A DNA stretch of 64,000 nucleotides from assembly GCF_030563405.1 (NCBI RefSeq), contig NZ_CP130748.1:2666001-2730000 (forward strand), given 5' to 3'. A program made the translations under genes and the position numbers. The notes beneath the pieces were generated by a model that was not told where the DNA came from, did no database searches, and saw only the letters and a program-made list of their open reading frames with translations. This document shows positions 52,014-62,969 of the stretch, one piece after another (position 1 is the stretch's first letter; each line of letters begins with the position of its first letter). The DNA comes from Vibrio sp. SNU_ST1. Its GTDB lineage: Bacteria > Pseudomonadota > Gammaproteobacteria > Enterobacterales > Vibrionaceae.

Positions 52014-52738
52014 TTTCCAATACTCCGTGCTCTAGAGAGGGCTATTGTTGGCATAAATAGCTCTCTACTTTTTAATGGTTTGCCGCCAAGATACGGCTTT
52101 AAGGCTATGCGTGTAAAGCGTTTTGCTGCTTTTAACTGCTCTTTAGTGATAAACCTACGTTCACTGATTGCGATAAGTTCATCGCCCATAAATGTCAGGT
52201 TATCTCGACGTACAGAAGCGATGAAACCTTTCTGCTCTCGATAGCGATAAGTCATGCTCGGCTCAATCGCTTCACCAGTACCAGCACAATGCAAAAAGTC
52301 GACGCCATACCCCATAGCGGAAAGTAGAGCCAATTCAAAACGACGTAGCGCTGGCTCAGGGTTCTCATTATGAGCGAGTTCTGTTAAGGCATGAAGATAG
52401 TCGTGAAAAAATGCAGGCATGGCGACTTCGGCCATCAACACACGCCCAACTAGCTCATTGACATACATAGCGGAATACAGATTAATGCCGGCAAGAGGAA
52501 GCCCCAAGCTGATGGGCTCAGCTTGGCGCAATGTTTTCATTGAACCATTGCCAGACCACTTAAGCAGCAGAGGCGTAAAAGGTTGCAGTGCACCTTTCAA
52601 ATTAGAACGCTTACTCCGCGCACCTTTAGACATCAACGTCACCCGACCGTACTCTTCACTGAAGACGTCCAGAATCAGGCTCGACTCACTGTATGGTCGA
52701 CGGTGCAACACAAAGCATCGCTGTAATCCTTCGCTCAA
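52010..52738 (-). CDS. recO: DNA repair protein RecO
   Basis: 242 residues. The N-terminal OB fold ([24 protein letters not shown]) is followed by a helical domain with little conserved sequence. RecO helps load RecA on SSB-coated gaps. Separated from era by a terminator-like hairpin. Confidence 0.94.
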   Translation of the reverse strand: MSEGLQRCFVLHRRPYSESSLILDVFSEEYGRVTLMSKGARSKRSNLKGALQPFTPLLLKWSGNGSMKTLRQAEPISLGLPLAGINLYSAMYVNELVGRVLMAEVAMPAFFHDYLHALTELAHNENPEPALRRFELALLSAMGYGVDFLHCAGTGEAIEPSMTYRYREQKGFIASVRRDNLTFMGDELIAISERRFITKEQLKAAKRFTRIALKPYLGGKPLKSRELFMPTIALSRARSIGK

Positions 52739-52765
52739 TCACTTACCCTTCTTACAGATACAAAA

Positions 52766-52787
52766 AGAGAGAGTTCGCACTCTCTCT
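52766..52787 (-). terminator. Terminator-like hairpin between era and recO
   Basis: AGAGAGAGT / ACTCTCTCT with a TCGC loop and four or five T on the minus strand. It sits inside an operon, so it probably lowers expression of recO and the genes after it rather than stopping all transcription. Confidence 0.65.
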
Positions 52788-52840
52788 TGTATTTATATTC
52801 AATTCAACTTTCTTAATATCAGAAAGTGACGTTCAATATA

Positions 52841-53812
52841 TTATAGATCGTCGATGTAGCCTAGCGAGCGAAGTGCACGCTCATCGTCAGCCCAACCAGA
52901 CTTAACTTTAACCCAAGTCTCTAGGTAAACCTTACGACCGAACAGTTCTTCCATGTCGATACGAGCTTCACGACCAATCGTTTTGATCTTCTCGCCCGCT
53001 TTACCAATCACCATCTTCTTCTGACCAGTACGTTCAACAAGAATCAAAGCATTGATGTGGAAACCATCGTTATCAGGGTTGTAATCGAAACGCTCGATTT
53101 CAACCGTTACTGAGTAAGGTAGCTCTTCGCCTGTGAATCGCATCAGTTTTTCACGGATGATTTCAGAGGCCATAAAGCGCTGTGAGCGATCCGTTACGTA
53201 CTCTTCAGGGAAGTGGTGCGTCGCTTTTGGTAAAGAGTTACGAACGTGCTTACGCAGTACGTCGATATTCTTACCTTGCTTCGCTGAGATTGGCACAACA
53301 TCAAGGAAGTCCATCTTCTTAGACACTTCCATCATATGTTGCATCACGTCTGTACGGTCTTGAACGTTGTCTACTTTGTTAATACAAAGGACAACTGGGA
53401 AATCTGTTTTTCTCAGCTTGTTCAATACCATCTCATCGTCGTCAGTCCAGTGAGTACCGTCAACAAGGAAGAATACTAGGTTCACATCGCTCAGTGAGCT
53501 GTTCGCCGCACGGTTCATCAAACGGTTAATTGCACGCTTTTCTTCAATATGAAGTCCAGGAGTATCAACGTAGATCGCTTGGTAATCGCCTTCAGTTTCT
53601 ACGCCCATAATACGGTGGCGTGTCGTCTGAGGTTTACGTGATGTGATCGAGATTTTCTGCCCCAAAATATGGTTCAGAAGCGTCGATTTACCTACGTTTG
53701 GTCGACCCACGATAGCGATGAAGCCACAGTGTTGGTTTTCCGGTAGGCCCGTTTTTTTGCTATCAGATGAAAAGAATGCATCGATATCGAAATCTTGATT
53801 GTTATCAGACAT
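52841..53812 (-). CDS. era: GTPase Era
   Basis: 323 residues. G1 [11 protein letters not shown]3 DTPG, G4 NKVD, and a C-terminal KH domain with [21 protein letters not shown]. It binds the 3' end of 16S rRNA in 30S assembly. An N-terminal extension of about 25 residues precedes the G domain. Overlaps rnc by 8 bases. Confidence 0.97.
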   Translation of the reverse strand: MSDNNQDFDIDAFFSSDSKKTGLPENQHCGFIAIVGRPNVGKSTLLNHILGQKISITSRKPQTTRHRIMGVETEGDYQAIYVDTPGLHIEEKRAINRLMNRAANSSLSDVNLVFFLVDGTHWTDDDEMVLNKLRKTDFPVVLCINKVDNVQDRTDVMQHMMEVSKKMDFLDVVPISAKQGKNIDVLRKHVRNSLPKATHHFPEEYVTDRSQRFMASEIIREKLMRFTGEELPYSVTVEIERFDYNPDNDGFHINALILVERTGQKKMVIGKAGEKIKTIGREARIDMEELFGRKVYLETWVKVKSGWADDERALRSLGYIDDL

Positions 53813-54482
53813 TGCTTAGTTGCTCTAATGCTGTTTCAGCAGCCGCTTGTTCTGCCTTGCGGCGGCTAGTGCCTTTACCGATAACAGGTTTATCCACACC
53901 TGCCACTTCACACTCAACCGTAAACTCTTGGTTGTGTGCTTCACCTTTAATATTAGTCACTGTGTAGACAGGTAGGGGATTTCTTCGACCTTGTAAAAAC
54001 TCTTGTAAGCGAGTTTTTGGATCTTTTTGAGATACACCAGGCTGAATAGACTCTAGGCGAGATTGGTACCAGCTTAAAATAATACGGCGAACAACCTCGG
54101 TATCACTATCTAAATAGACAGCGCCGATGATCGCTTCAACCGCATCCGCTAGAATAGAATCACGACGGAAACCGCCACTCTTCAACTCACCTGGACCTAA
54201 TTTTAAGTAATCTCCTAGTTCGAATTCACGACCTAGTTCTGCCAATGTATGACCACGTACTAATGTTGCGCGCATGCGGCTCATATCACCTTCGTTTACC
54301 TTAGGGAAACGGTGGTAAAGATCATCAGCGATAACAAAACTTAAAATTGAATCGCCCAGAAACTCAAGACGTTCGTTATGTTTACCTGCGGCACTGCGGT
54401 GAGTCAGCGCCAAATGGATAAGATCGGCATCATTAAACTGATAGCCAATCTTTCTCTCTAGTTTATCAATTGGAGAATTCAT
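53805..54482 (-). CDS. rnc: Ribonuclease III
   Basis: 225 residues. The catalytic signature [12 protein letters not shown] and a C-terminal double-strand RNA-binding domain ([11 protein letters not shown] to AAETALEQL) are complete. It processes rRNA and cuts double-stranded RNA. Confidence 0.98.
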   Translation of the reverse strand: MNSPIDKLERKIGYQFNDADLIHLALTHRSAAGKHNERLEFLGDSILSFVIADDLYHRFPKVNEGDMSRMRATLVRGHTLAELGREFELGDYLKLGPGELKSGGFRRDSILADAVEAIIGAVYLDSDTEVVRRIILSWYQSRLESIQPGVSQKDPKTRLQEFLQGRRNPLPVYTVTNIKGEAHNQEFTVECEVAGVDKPVIGKGTSRRKAEQAAAETALEQLSNV

Positions 54483-54508
54483 GCTCTCTCGATGTGTTAT
54501 GTGATCGA

Positions 54509-55405
54509 TTAGTGAATCCCACCGATGCGATTAAAACGCACACCAGTAGGAATCCATGTTGGAAGTACACTGTCTGAACCGCGTTCGAATTCGAAGCTGA
54601 TCCAAATAGCAACGGCCTTACCAACAAGGTTTGCTTCAGGGACAAAGCCCCAGTAACGGCTGTCAGCACTGTTGTCACGGTTATCACCCATAACAAAGTA
54701 TTGGCCTTCTGGAACGATCCACTCGTTAACACCATTGCGAGGTTGATATGCTTGCACACGATCACGGCGTAATGGGTTAACTAATATTTGGTGCTCCACG
54801 TCACCCAGTTGTTCATTCAACTGAATTAGAGGCACACCATCTTGAATAAATTGGCTTTCTTCAACGTTACTTAACTTCACTGGTTTACAGCTACTGCCAC
54901 CCTTCGCTTGAATGCAGACTTCTTTATTGCTGCTGTAGCGAATAGTATCACCCGGCATACCAATAACACGCTTGATGTAGTCGATATTCGGCTGAGGTGG
55001 GTATTTGAATACGATTGAATCACCACGTTCTGGTTTGCCTGTTTCTACCAATTGAGTGCGCCATACAGGGTCTTTTAGACCATAAGCGTACTTTTCTACC
55101 AAGATGAAATCACCAACCAATAGTGTTGGCATCATCGAGCCAGATGGAATTTGAAACGGTTCATAAATAAATGAACGCAAAACCAAAACAAATGCAATTA
55201 CAGGGAAAATGGACACACTGTTCTCAACCCACCAAGGCTGAGCCGTAACTCTTGCGCTGGTTGCAGCGTCTAGGCCATTCGACTGTGCTTCAACGTCAGC
55301 TAGTTTTTGTTGGCGCTTCTTCGCCCACACAAACTTTTCCAACGCCCATACAATGCCGGTCACTAGAGTTACGATCACTAAGATAAGCGAAAATGTATTA
55401 GCCAT
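54509..55405 (-). CDS. lepB: Signal peptidase I
   Basis: 298 residues. Two N-terminal membrane helices, nucleophile Ser90 in [10 protein letters not shown] and base Lys145 in [13 protein letters not shown], both at the E. coli positions. [15 protein letters not shown] is the box E motif. It removes signal peptides from exported proteins. Confidence 0.97.
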   Translation of the reverse strand: MANTFSLILVIVTLVTGIVWALEKFVWAKKRQQKLADVEAQSNGLDAATSARVTAQPWWVENSVSIFPVIAFVLVLRSFIYEPFQIPSGSMMPTLLVGDFILVEKYAYGLKDPVWRTQLVETGKPERGDSIVFKYPPQPNIDYIKRVIGMPGDTIRYSSNKEVCIQAKGGSSCKPVKLSNVEESQFIQDGVPLIQLNEQLGDVEHQILVNPLRRDRVQAYQPRNGVNEWIVPEGQYFVMGDNRDNSADSRYWGFVPEANLVGKAVAIWISFEFERGSDSVLPTWIPTGVRFNRIGGIH

Positions 55406-55440
55406 TGATATCCCTTAAATTTCATTTCTTTAAAAATAAC

Positions 55441-55471
55441 GAAAGTGAAAGAGTATAACCCTTTCACTTTC
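55441..55471 (-). terminator. Terminator-like hairpin between lepA and lepB
   Basis: GAAAGTGAAAG / CTTTCACTTTC stem, followed on the minus strand by CGTTATTTTT. It may separate the rpoE-lepA part from the lepB part of the cluster. Confidence 0.6.
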
Positions 55472-55497
55472 AATTATTCGTTTACTGCTGGAGAAAG

Positions 55498-57291
55498 TTA
55501 ATCTTTACCAACATGAAGGATTGCTAAGAATGCTTCTTGAGGCAGTTCAACGTTACCGATCTGCTTCATACGCTTCTTACCTTCTTTTTGTTTCTTAAGA
55601 AGTTTCTTCTTACGACTGATATCACCACCGTAACATTTTGCGATTACGTTCTTACGCAGTTGTTTCACTGTAGAACGAGCAATAATGTGGTTGCCAATCG
55701 CGGCTTGAATCGCGATATCAAACATCTGACGAGGGATGAATTCTTTCATCTTCTCAACCAGTAGACGACCACGAGACTGGGCAATATCTTTGTGTGTAAT
55801 GATCGCCAATGCATCAACCGTTTCACCATTCAACAGTACATCTACACGTACCATGTTTGATGCTTCGTAACGTTGGAAGTTGTAATCCAATGATGCGTAC
55901 CCGCGAGACGTTGACTTCAGACGGTCGAAGAAGTCTAGAACCACCTCAGCCATAGGAAGATCGTACGTCACAGCAACTTGGTTACCGTGATAAACCATGT
56001 CGACTTGCACGCCACGCTTCTCAACACACAGTGTGATCACGTTGCCTAGGTAATCCGAAGGTACCAGAATATTACAGCGAGCAATCGGTTCACGAATTTC
56101 TTCTAAGTCATTAATAGCAGGCAGTTTAGCCGGGCTATCAACATAGAGAATTGTGCCATCCGTTTTTACAACTTCGTACACTACGGTTGGTGCCGTTGTG
56201 ATTAGGTCTAGGTCGTATTCACGCTCTAAACGCTCTTGGATGATCTCCATGTGAAGCATTCCTAAGAAGCCACAACGGAAACCAAAGCCAAGTGCTGCTG
56301 AACTTTCTGGTTCGTAAAACAGTGATGCATCGTTCAGGCTTAGTTTGCCTAGTGCGTCACGGAAGTTTTCGTAGTCATCAGACGATACTGGGAATAGACC
56401 TGCGTATACCTGAGGCTTCACTTTTTGGAAACCAGGTAGACGTTCTGTGCTGCCGCCTTTTGCAAGCGTCAACGTATCACCAACAGGTGCGCCAAGGATG
56501 TCTTTAATACCACAAACAACCCAGCCAACTTCGCCAGTATTTAGCTCAGTTGTGTCGATTTGCTTAGGTGTGAAGATACCTAGACGGTCAACACCCCAAA
56601 CTTGGTCTGTCGACATTACTTTAATCTTGTCGTTCTTCTTCAGCTTACCGTTCTTAATACGAACCAAAGAAACAACACCTAAGTAGTTATCGAACCAAGA
56701 GTCAATGATCAGAGCTTGTAGTGGCGCTTCTGGGTCACCTTCCGGTGGCGGGATAGCCGTTACGATGTTTTCAAGAACGTCATCAACACCGATACCGGTT
56801 TTTGCAGAACAACGCGTCGCTTCCATCGCATCGATACCAACGATCTCTTCGATTTCTTCAGCAACACGTTCAGGTTCAGCAGCAGGTAAGTCAATCTTGT
56901 TCAAGATTGGCACTACTTCCAGTTCCATTTCGATCGCGGTGTAACAGTTTGCTAGAGTTTGAGCTTCAACACCTTGGCCGGCATCTACTACAAGAAGCGC
57001 GCCTTCACAAGCGGCTAGAGAGCGAGATACTTCGTAAGAGAAGTCTACGTGTCCAGGGGTATCGATAAAGTTAAGTTGGTAAGTTTCACCATCTTTAGCT
57101 TTGTAATCTAAAGTCACACTCTGCGCTTTAATTGTAATACCACGCTCGCGTTCTATATCCATAGAATCGAGGACTTGAGCTGCCATCTCACGTTCACTTA
57201 ACCCTCCACAAACTTGGATTAAGCGGTCAGAAAGGGTCGACTTACCGTGGTCGATGTGGGCGATAATCGAAAAATTACGAATGTGCTTCAT
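55498..57291 (-). CDS. lepA: Elongation factor 4 (LepA)
   Basis: 597 residues. Translational GTPase with [20 protein letters not shown] and NKIDLP motifs and the LepA-specific C-terminal domain ([17 protein letters not shown]). It back-translocates or remodels stalled ribosomes. Precedes lepB as in most gammaproteobacteria. Confidence 0.98.
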   Translation of the reverse strand: MKHIRNFSIIAHIDHGKSTLSDRLIQVCGGLSEREMAAQVLDSMDIERERGITIKAQSVTLDYKAKDGETYQLNFIDTPGHVDFSYEVSRSLAACEGALLVVDAGQGVEAQTLANCYTAIEMELEVVPILNKIDLPAAEPERVAEEIEEIVGIDAMEATRCSAKTGIGVDDVLENIVTAIPPPEGDPEAPLQALIIDSWFDNYLGVVSLVRIKNGKLKKNDKIKVMSTDQVWGVDRLGIFTPKQIDTTELNTGEVGWVVCGIKDILGAPVGDTLTLAKGGSTERLPGFQKVKPQVYAGLFPVSSDDYENFRDALGKLSLNDASLFYEPESSAALGFGFRCGFLGMLHMEIIQERLEREYDLDLITTAPTVVYEVVKTDGTILYVDSPAKLPAINDLEEIREPIARCNILVPSDYLGNVITLCVEKRGVQVDMVYHGNQVAVTYDLPMAEVVLDFFDRLKSTSRGYASLDYNFQRYEASNMVRVDVLLNGETVDALAIITHKDIAQSRGRLLVEKMKEFIPRQMFDIAIQAAIGNHIIARSTVKQLRKNVIAKCYGGDISRKKKLLKKQKEGKKRMKQIGNVELPQEAFLAILHVGKD

Positions 57292-57428
57292 AGGCTTGGT
57301 GTGACTAAACTCTTTGAATAGGGATAATAAGAAAGCCGCAACGCGTCCAATCTACAGTCAGCATTGGTGGCGGCATTTCAATCAAGTTGGCAGATTCTAC
57401 CCAATTTAAGGGCAATAAGCATCATAAA

Positions 57429-57899
57429 TTAGATGAGAGACTTGCCTAGGATTCTAATCAAGACAACTTCTTGCTTGGATTTGTCTTCCATTGGTTTAGC
57501 TAAGCGCTTCGCCAAGCCAATACCACCAGCAGTAAACAGCGCTGCAGTTAAGATAACAATGCCCTCGCCCCCTTGGAGTAAGGGTTGTAACAAGAGTTGT
57601 CCGAAACCAGCACCAAACATCAACATGAAAAGCGGGATAAGATAAACAATAGCCGCAGACTGAAGTAGGCTTTTTTCTGGAAAGCCAATTTCTACGATCT
57701 GGCCTGCTTTAACTAAGCTTTGGGTTTTAAGCTGCCAAAACAAGGATTTATTGCCAACAGCCTTGGTCACAATACCCGTTCCGCAGCTTTTTTGAGATGA
57801 GCAGCTGCTGCAACTGGTTTGTTGTTCGCAGCTCAGTTGAACAAAATATTGCTTACCTTTTTGTTCGACTGAGCTAACGGTAGCCAACGCAGTCATCAT
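57429..57899 (-). CDS. rseC: RseC, sigma-E regulatory membrane protein
   Basis: 156 residues. A cysteine cluster (CEQQTSCSSCSSQKSCGTG, residues about 24-42) precedes two transmembrane helices. The family is a minor positive factor for sigma-E and affects SoxR reduction. It overlaps the rseB stop by 4 bases. Confidence 0.93.
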   Translation of the reverse strand: MMTALATVSSVEQKGKQYFVQLSCEQQTSCSSCSSQKSCGTGIVTKAVGNKSLFWQLKTQSLVKAGQIVEIGFPEKSLLQSAAIVYLIPLFMLMFGAGFGQLLLQPLLQGGEGIVILTAALFTAGGIGLAKRLAKPMEDKSKQEVVLIRILGKSLI

Positions 57900-58858
57900 T
57901 GCGCTGGTGCCGGTTTATTGAACGTGACGGATTGAGCGATACGCTTGGCCGTTGCTGGCGGAATATCACCAACCACAGATATTTCTTTGTCGCCAATCAC
58001 TAAGCTGTGCAAGGTTCTTCGTCCTTGGCGTACCAGCTGTCCTTTCAATGAATGTTCGTCTTTATCGGCGATATAAACCGAAAAGCTAAATAATCCATCA
58101 CTGAAAAGCTGGCTTTCAACCATTTTTTCGGTCGCAGCCATTTGGTAACGGCTGAGTTCTTTCGATTTAAATCCTTCTGGCACCCACGAGGCTTGCCAAT
58201 CAGTCTCGCTCACCAAGCCTTCTGGCAATGACAAAACCTTCGGCAATTTAGCTTGATTCAAGCCGCCCATTGCTTCTGCAATTTTATCGTTCACGACATA
58301 AGAGATAGTGCGGTACTGCTCAAGCACTTCGCCATCACGATCCAAAAGATCGGCACGCAAAGGAAGGTTGGTTTTCTCGTCGACCCAAACCACGTAAGAG
58401 TATCGAAGGCCGTCTTTCGGCACGACGCGTAATACTTGCGTGGTACTGCCCGCCTCACGAGAACGCCCAACTTTTACAAAATCGTAGTATTGGTTGAGAG
58501 AATCAATATCTCGATTAATCATCGGAATGACAGGTGCAACCATACTGCCAGACTGAATAGTAAATGGCTCTGTACCCGGTTCGATGTAGCTAACTTCATT
58601 GCCACGTCGAATAACCTCACGAACAGGGCCGCTCAGATAAACAAGGTGTGCAAGTTGTCGGTCGTCGTTAACTGCATGACGATAAAGCAGAGGTTCAATA
58701 CTGCTCTTCTTTATCAATATGTAGGAGAGTTCGTAATTTAGATGCTGACTGGCCTCGTTCATTTGATGTAACAAGGCCTTTGCAGTGGTTTCCTCTGCAA
58801 AGGCTGTTGGAGACATCAAGCTGAACAGTGTCAGTGCACTGACCAGGATTTTCTTCAT
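57896..58858 (-). CDS. rseB: RseB, periplasmic sigma-E regulator
   Basis: 320 residues with a signal peptide ending SPTAFA. It has the MucB/RseB two-domain lipoprotein-like fold (DLLDRDGEVLEQYRT and the C-terminal VTFNKPAP). It binds RseA and shields it from DegS until envelope stress. It overlaps rseA by 4 bases. Confidence 0.95.
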   Translation of the reverse strand: MKKILVSALTLFSLMSPTAFAEETTAKALLHQMNEASQHLNYELSYILIKKSSIEPLLYRHAVNDDRQLAHLVYLSGPVREVIRRGNEVSYIEPGTEPFTIQSGSMVAPVIPMINRDIDSLNQYYDFVKVGRSREAGSTTQVLRVVPKDGLRYSYVVWVDEKTNLPLRADLLDRDGEVLEQYRTISYVVNDKIAEAMGGLNQAKLPKVLSLPEGLVSETDWQASWVPEGFKSKELSRYQMAATEKMVESQLFSDGLFSFSVYIADKDEHSLKGQLVRQGRRTLHSLVIGDKEISVVGDIPPATAKRIAQSVTFNKPAPAQ

Positions 58859-59478
58859 TCAATATCCGATTCTAGGTGTGCATCTTCCATTGGCGATGCA
58901 TCACTGTTTAATCTTAGTTGTAGCTCATAATCTTCTAACAATGCATGAACGCGTTTGCGTTGTTCTTGCATGTTAGCTTCAGATGCAGGTCTCTCAACAG
59001 AGTCACGCGTTAAGCTTACTGGTTCCGCAGAACCTGCAAATGGAATCGTCTGGAGTACAGGCAACTGCTCTGGAGCTGCGGGATCGCTGCCGCCATATTG
59101 CTGAACACCTAATACAACCGCTAATGAAACACACGCTGCCACGGCAACTTGTCCAAACTGTTGTAACCATGCAGGAAGCTGACGCTTCGCTTGCTGAGGT
59201 TTAGGCTGCTCTTCAATTGGAGCAATAGTAGGTTCAACATTCACTTGGTGCAGTTTCGACATTGAGCCATGTGCAAGCTCATCATCAAGCGCTGTCGCTA
59301 CACTGTTAGCAATGTTCCACTCTGGAGTTTCTGGCGCATCCCCACGCATAACATCACCAATTAAATGGTAACTCTGCCAGGTATCCATGCTTTCTTGATC
59401 AGATTCGAGATCTACTATGAGAGCTTTATCGATCGTTTCACCATCCATGAGTGCCGAAAGCTTTTCTTTATCAGCCAT
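58855..59478 (-). CDS. rseA: RseA, anti-sigma-E factor
   Basis: 207 residues. The cytoplasmic anti-sigma domain starts EKLSALMDGE; one transmembrane helix (VAVAACVSLAVVLGVQQYG) lies near residue 110-130, and the periplasmic tail interacts with RseB. ATG 59478 is chosen rather than the upstream GTG 59490; the extra residues MVKI are unlike homologues. Confidence 0.94.
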   Translation of the reverse strand: MADKEKLSALMDGETIDKALIVDLESDQESMDTWQSYHLIGDVMRGDAPETPEWNIANSVATALDDELAHGSMSKLHQVNVEPTIAPIEEQPKPQQAKRQLPAWLQQFGQVAVAACVSLAVVLGVQQYGGSDPAAPEQLPVLQTIPFAGSAEPVSLTRDSVERPASEANMQEQRKRVHALLEDYELQLRLNSDASPMEDAHLESDIE

Positions 59479-59504
59479 TATTTTCACCATAATTATTACA
59501 AGTT

Positions 59505-60083
59505 CTAGCGTTGCAAAAGAGGTTTGATTTTCTTTTCCACCGCTTCACGAGCTCGGAAAATACGCGAACGTACGGTTCCTACAGGGCAATCCATTACTTC
59601 TGCAATCTCTTCGTAGCTCAAACCTTCGAGCTCACGCAACGTCATTGCAGTTTTTAAGTCTTCGGGTAGCGCTTCAATCGCTCCAAAAACAACTTGTTTC
59701 AATTCGTTTGACAGCGTTAAGTTCTCAGGGTTCGATATTTCTTTTAACGCGCTGCCTGTTTCGTAATATTCTGCATCTTCTGCATCTACATCTGTTGCTG
59801 GCGGCCTGCGGCTCTGGGCAACGATATGATTTTTAGCGGTGTTCACGGCAATTCGGTACAACCATGTATAAAAAGCACTCTCACCACGAAAGTTAGGTAT
59901 CGCGCGGTAAGCTTTAATAAAAGCTTCTTGTGCTACATCTGGTACATCACCGGAATTATTCACGTATCGAGAGATAAGATTACAAACTTTGTTTTGATAC
60001 TTAACCACTAATAAGTTAAATGCCTGCTTATCTCCACTCTGAACTCGCTCAATCAACACTTGATCGGTTAGCTGCTCGTTCAT
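59505..60083 (-). CDS. rpoE: RNA polymerase sigma-E factor
   Basis: 192 residues. Region 2 (VPDVAQEAFIKAYRAIPNF and FYTWLYRIAVNTAKN) and region 4 (LEGLSYEEIAEVMDCPVGTVRSRIFRARE) are complete. Controls the envelope stress response. ATG 60083 matches homologues, with AGGAG upstream. A sigma-E-type promoter precedes it, which implies autoregulation. Confidence 0.98.
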   Translation of the reverse strand: MNEQLTDQVLIERVQSGDKQAFNLLVVKYQNKVCNLISRYVNNSGDVPDVAQEAFIKAYRAIPNFRGESAFYTWLYRIAVNTAKNHIVAQSRRPPATDVDAEDAEYYETGSALKEISNPENLTLSNELKQVVFGAIEALPEDLKTAMTLRELEGLSYEEIAEVMDCPVGTVRSRIFRAREAVEKKIKPLLQR

Positions 60084-60471
60084 TCGAGCGGGTACTCCTA
60101 TTGTTATAACCCTTACCTTCACAGATATGGGTACTAATTATGCGAAATGTAGTATTGACACCACCGTCTACAAGAGCACTATTGTGACTAAGCCAAATAC
60201 CGAAAGTTCCAACTTTCCTAAAATTATTTGCCATTATTGTTTCACAATGTGATGTAATAAAAATAGTTATCCCTATCAATTTGGGGAAACTTGAGCAAAA
60301 GCAATGGTATTGAGCAATTAAATATTTCTAGATAGCTGTCTATATATTGATTTTGTGTCGTGTTTTAGGATGACTAGGAAAGATTATAACAGTCTTACCC
60401 AAACTCCTAAAACAAGACGAAGTCAATTGAGCATGGACAACTCGACTATAGCCCGGGATTTAATAAGTTTT
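60084..60471. other. Divergent region between rpoE and nadB
   Basis: 388 bases. It holds the sigma-E promoter near 60200. A nadB promoter must lie to the right, but no convincing pair was found. Part of it is open in frame with nadB (from 60355). Confidence 0.6.
60182..60210 (-). promoter_or_regulatory. Sigma-E-type promoter of rpoE
   Basis: On the minus strand GGAACTT (60204-60210) is followed after 16 bases by TCACAA (60182-60187). The -35 element is the sigma-E consensus; the -10 element fits the TCNNA pattern. Confidence 0.75.
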
Positions 60472-62088
60472 ATGAACGCAAACCGTGAACATCAGTGTGA
60501 TGTATTAGTGGTAGGAAGTGGTGCGGCAGGCTTGTCATTAGCCTTACGCGTAGCAGAACATGCAAAAGTAATTGTATTAAGCAAAGGACCACGCAGCGAA
60601 GGATCGACGTATTACGCACAAGGTGGTATTGCGGCGGTGTTCGATGAATCGGACAGTATTGAGTCTCATGTAGAAGATACTCAAATTGCTGGGGCTGGGT
60701 TATGCGAAGAAGATACAGTTCAATTCATTGCTGAAAATGCTAAAGAGTGTGTGCAATGGCTGATTGATGGTGGTGTTCCATTTGATAAAGATGAAAACAG
60801 CACAGAAGGCCAACCAAAATATCACCTCACTCGTGAGGGTGGCCACAGTCACCGCAGAATCCTGCACGCTGCCGATGCAACTGGCATGGCGATGCAAACC
60901 TCACTGCAAGATAACGTCAATAATCACCCAAATATCGAGATCTTCGAGCGTCATAATGCGCTGGATTTAATCACCGAAGATAAGATTGGTGGTTCGAAAG
61001 ACAAGGTTATCGGTGCCTACATTTGGAACCGTAACCAAGAACACGTTGAAACCGTGCGCGCTAAATTTGTTGTATTGGCAACAGGCGGCGCTTCAAAGGT
61101 TTACCAATACACTTCTAACCCAGATGTCTCTTCAGGTGATGGTATTGCTATCGCTTGGCGTGCGGGTTGTCGTGTGGCAAACCTTGAGTTCAACCAGTTC
61201 CACCCGACTTGCTTATTCCACCCAGAAGCGCGTAACTTCCTACTAACGGAAGCATTACGTGGTGAAGGTGCCTATTTGCGTCGCCCAGATGGCTCTCGCT
61301 TTATGAAGGACTTCGATGAGCGCGGTGAATTGGCTCCACGTGATGTGGTTGCTCGTGCGATTGACTTTGAAATGAAGCGCTTAGGTGCTGACTGCATGTA
61401 TGTTGATATCAGCCACAAGCCTGAAGAATTCATCACGACACATTTCCCAATGATCCATACTCGCTTGATGGATTTGGGGATTGATATGACCAAAGAACCG
61501 ATTCCAATCGTACCGGCTGCTCACTACACTTGTGGTGGTGTCATGGTCAATAAGCAAGGTCAAACTGACCTCACTAACCTATATGCGATTGGCGAAGTGA
61601 GTTATACCGGCTTGCACGGTGCAAACCGTATGGCTTCAAACTCACTGCTTGAGTGTGTGGTATACGCGTGGGCAGCAGCAAAAGATATCGTTGAAAACAT
61701 CGACCAATCTCAACTGTGCGCTGAACTTCCGGCATGGGATGAAAGCCAAGTCACCAACAGTGATGAAGAAGTGATCATTCAACACAACTGGCACGAGCTA
61801 AGACTGTTCATGTGGGATTACATGGGTATTGTTCGAACGGACAAACGCCTTGAACGTGCAATGCGCCGCATTCAGATGTTGCAGCAGGAAACTCATGAGT
61901 ACTACAGCTACTTTAAGGTTTCAAATAACCTATTAGAACTGCGTAACTTACTACAAGTGGCTGAGTTGATGGTTCGCTGTGCAGTGCAACGTAAAGAGAG
62001 CCGCGGCCTACACTACACGCTGGATTACCCTGAACTTGCAGAAGACAGCGGCCCAACCATTCTGACACCAGAGAAAAGCCAGTCTTAA
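60472..62088 (+). CDS. nadB: L-aspartate oxidase
   Basis: 538 residues from the ATG at 60472, close to the E. coli length of 540. FAD motif [14 protein letters not shown], substrate motif [18 protein letters not shown] and the signature [13 protein letters not shown] are present. First step of de novo NAD synthesis, making iminoaspartate. Longer in-frame starts at 60433 and 60355 exist; the chosen start leaves eight residues before CDVLVVGSG, as in homologues, but none has a strong ribosome site. Confidence 0.95.
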   Translation: MNANREHQCDVLVVGSGAAGLSLALRVAEHAKVIVLSKGPRSEGSTYYAQGGIAAVFDESDSIESHVEDTQIAGAGLCEEDTVQFIAENAKECVQWLIDGGVPFDKDENSTEGQPKYHLTREGGHSHRRILHAADATGMAMQTSLQDNVNNHPNIEIFERHNALDLITEDKIGGSKDKVIGAYIWNRNQEHVETVRAKFVVLATGGASKVYQYTSNPDVSSGDGIAIAWRAGCRVANLEFNQFHPTCLFHPEARNFLLTEALRGEGAYLRRPDGSRFMKDFDERGELAPRDVVARAIDFEMKRLGADCMYVDISHKPEEFITTHFPMIHTRLMDLGIDMTKEPIPIVPAAHYTCGGVMVNKQGQTDLTNLYAIGEVSYTGLHGANRMASNSLLECVVYAWAAAKDIVENIDQSQLCAELPAWDESQVTNSDEEVIIQHNWHELRLFMWDYMGIVRTDKRLERAMRRIQMLQQETHEYYSYFKVSNNLLELRNLLQVAELMVRCAVQRKESRGLHYTLDYPELAEDSGPTILTPEKSQS

Positions 62089-62113
62089 TTTTTGGTCATG
62101 GAAAAAGACGACA

Positions 62114-62140
62114 GGGAGCCTAGAGCTCCCTTTCTTTTAT
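62114..62140 (+). terminator. nadB terminator
   Basis: GGGAGC / GCTCCC stem with 5-base loop and a T-rich tail, 25 bases after the nadB stop. Confidence 0.8.
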
Positions 62141-62153
62141 CTTTGGTTCTTGT

Positions 62154-62594
62154 TTATCCAATGCTTTCGTTTATCAAACGGACTCGTTGTAAATGCGCCA
62201 AGAAGTGTCGATATTCACGTTCATTGCAACTATCTCGCCACAACAAGACTGAATATCCGCACTCAAACTGCAATTTAACGAAGAACTGCGCCCAGATCTT
62301 ATCAACGGACTTAAGTGTGTAGGCTTGCCCATTGAGTCGAATCTCGCCATCTTCTTTATAGTCAAAGCATCCATGTGCTGTATTCAAGATTACATGATTG
62401 GCTTTAAACAAACTGAACACTAAAGCTAAACAATAGAGGGCAACAACGAGCGGAATAGAAGAGAAAACGATGAAAAACAAAAGGCACCCAAAAACAGTGC
62501 CTTTTGCAAATAATGCGGAATACGAAGGGTTAAGCTGAAGCTTAACGAACCTTGCTGAGGTTATGCGCGACAATTTTATCAACCATTGAAGCAT
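62154..62594 (-). CDS. YgfX/CptA-like membrane protein
   Basis: 146 residues; two hydrophobic segments (about residues 30-62) followed by a soluble part (LNTAHGCFDYKEDGEIRLNGQAY). This is the size and layout of YgfX, encoded after sdhE and linked to a toxin-like effect on cell division proteins in E. coli. The start overlaps sdhE by 53 bases; a shorter start such as a TTG nearer residue 5 is possible. Confidence 0.7.
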   Translation of the reverse strand: MLQWLIKLSRITSARFVKLQLNPSYSALFAKGTVFGCLLFFIVFSSIPLVVALYCLALVFSLFKANHVILNTAHGCFDYKEDGEIRLNGQAYTLKSVDKIWAQFFVKLQFECGYSVLLWRDSCNEREYRHFLAHLQRVRLINESIG

Positions 62595-62802
62595 GGCCTA
62601 GGTTTTCACTACGTCCGTGTCCCATTACCCAAGTAAACAGGTCTGGGTCATCACACTCTAATAGAGAAACAAACTCACGCTGCTCCTGCTCTTGCAACGA
62701 ATCAAAACACTCTTCGAAAAATGGCATGATAACTACATCAAGTTCTAACATGCCACGACGGCAACCCCATTTAATTCGTGCTTTCTGCTCTGCAGTGTAC
62801 AT
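62542..62802 (-). CDS. sdhE: FAD assembly factor SdhE
   Basis: 86 residues. RIKWGCRRGMLELDVVIMPFFEE has the RGxxE motif that helps flavinate succinate dehydrogenase. Standard neighbour of ygfX and divergent ygfZ. Confidence 0.95.
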   Translation of the reverse strand: MYTAEQKARIKWGCRRGMLELDVVIMPFFEECFDSLQEQEQREFVSLLECDDPDLFTWVMGHGRSENLGHASMVDKIVAHNLSKVR

Positions 62803-62969
62803 TGGCTATCCTCACCTATAATTTTTCTTTCTCGGAGTGTAACAAGTCATACGCTCTGCAACTACTATGTGAGTCACAGTCCCTATCTAAGCTCACAAAA
62901 AAACCTAAGCTGACAAAGAAACAGAACCGGATTAACATAGAGCCAAATAAAATTCTTAGGAAAGATAAA

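Noticed and set aside
60240..60260. TCACA-AT-GTGA as a CRP site near rpoE
   Set aside because: The arms are in the reverse order and spacing is 2 instead of 6 bases.
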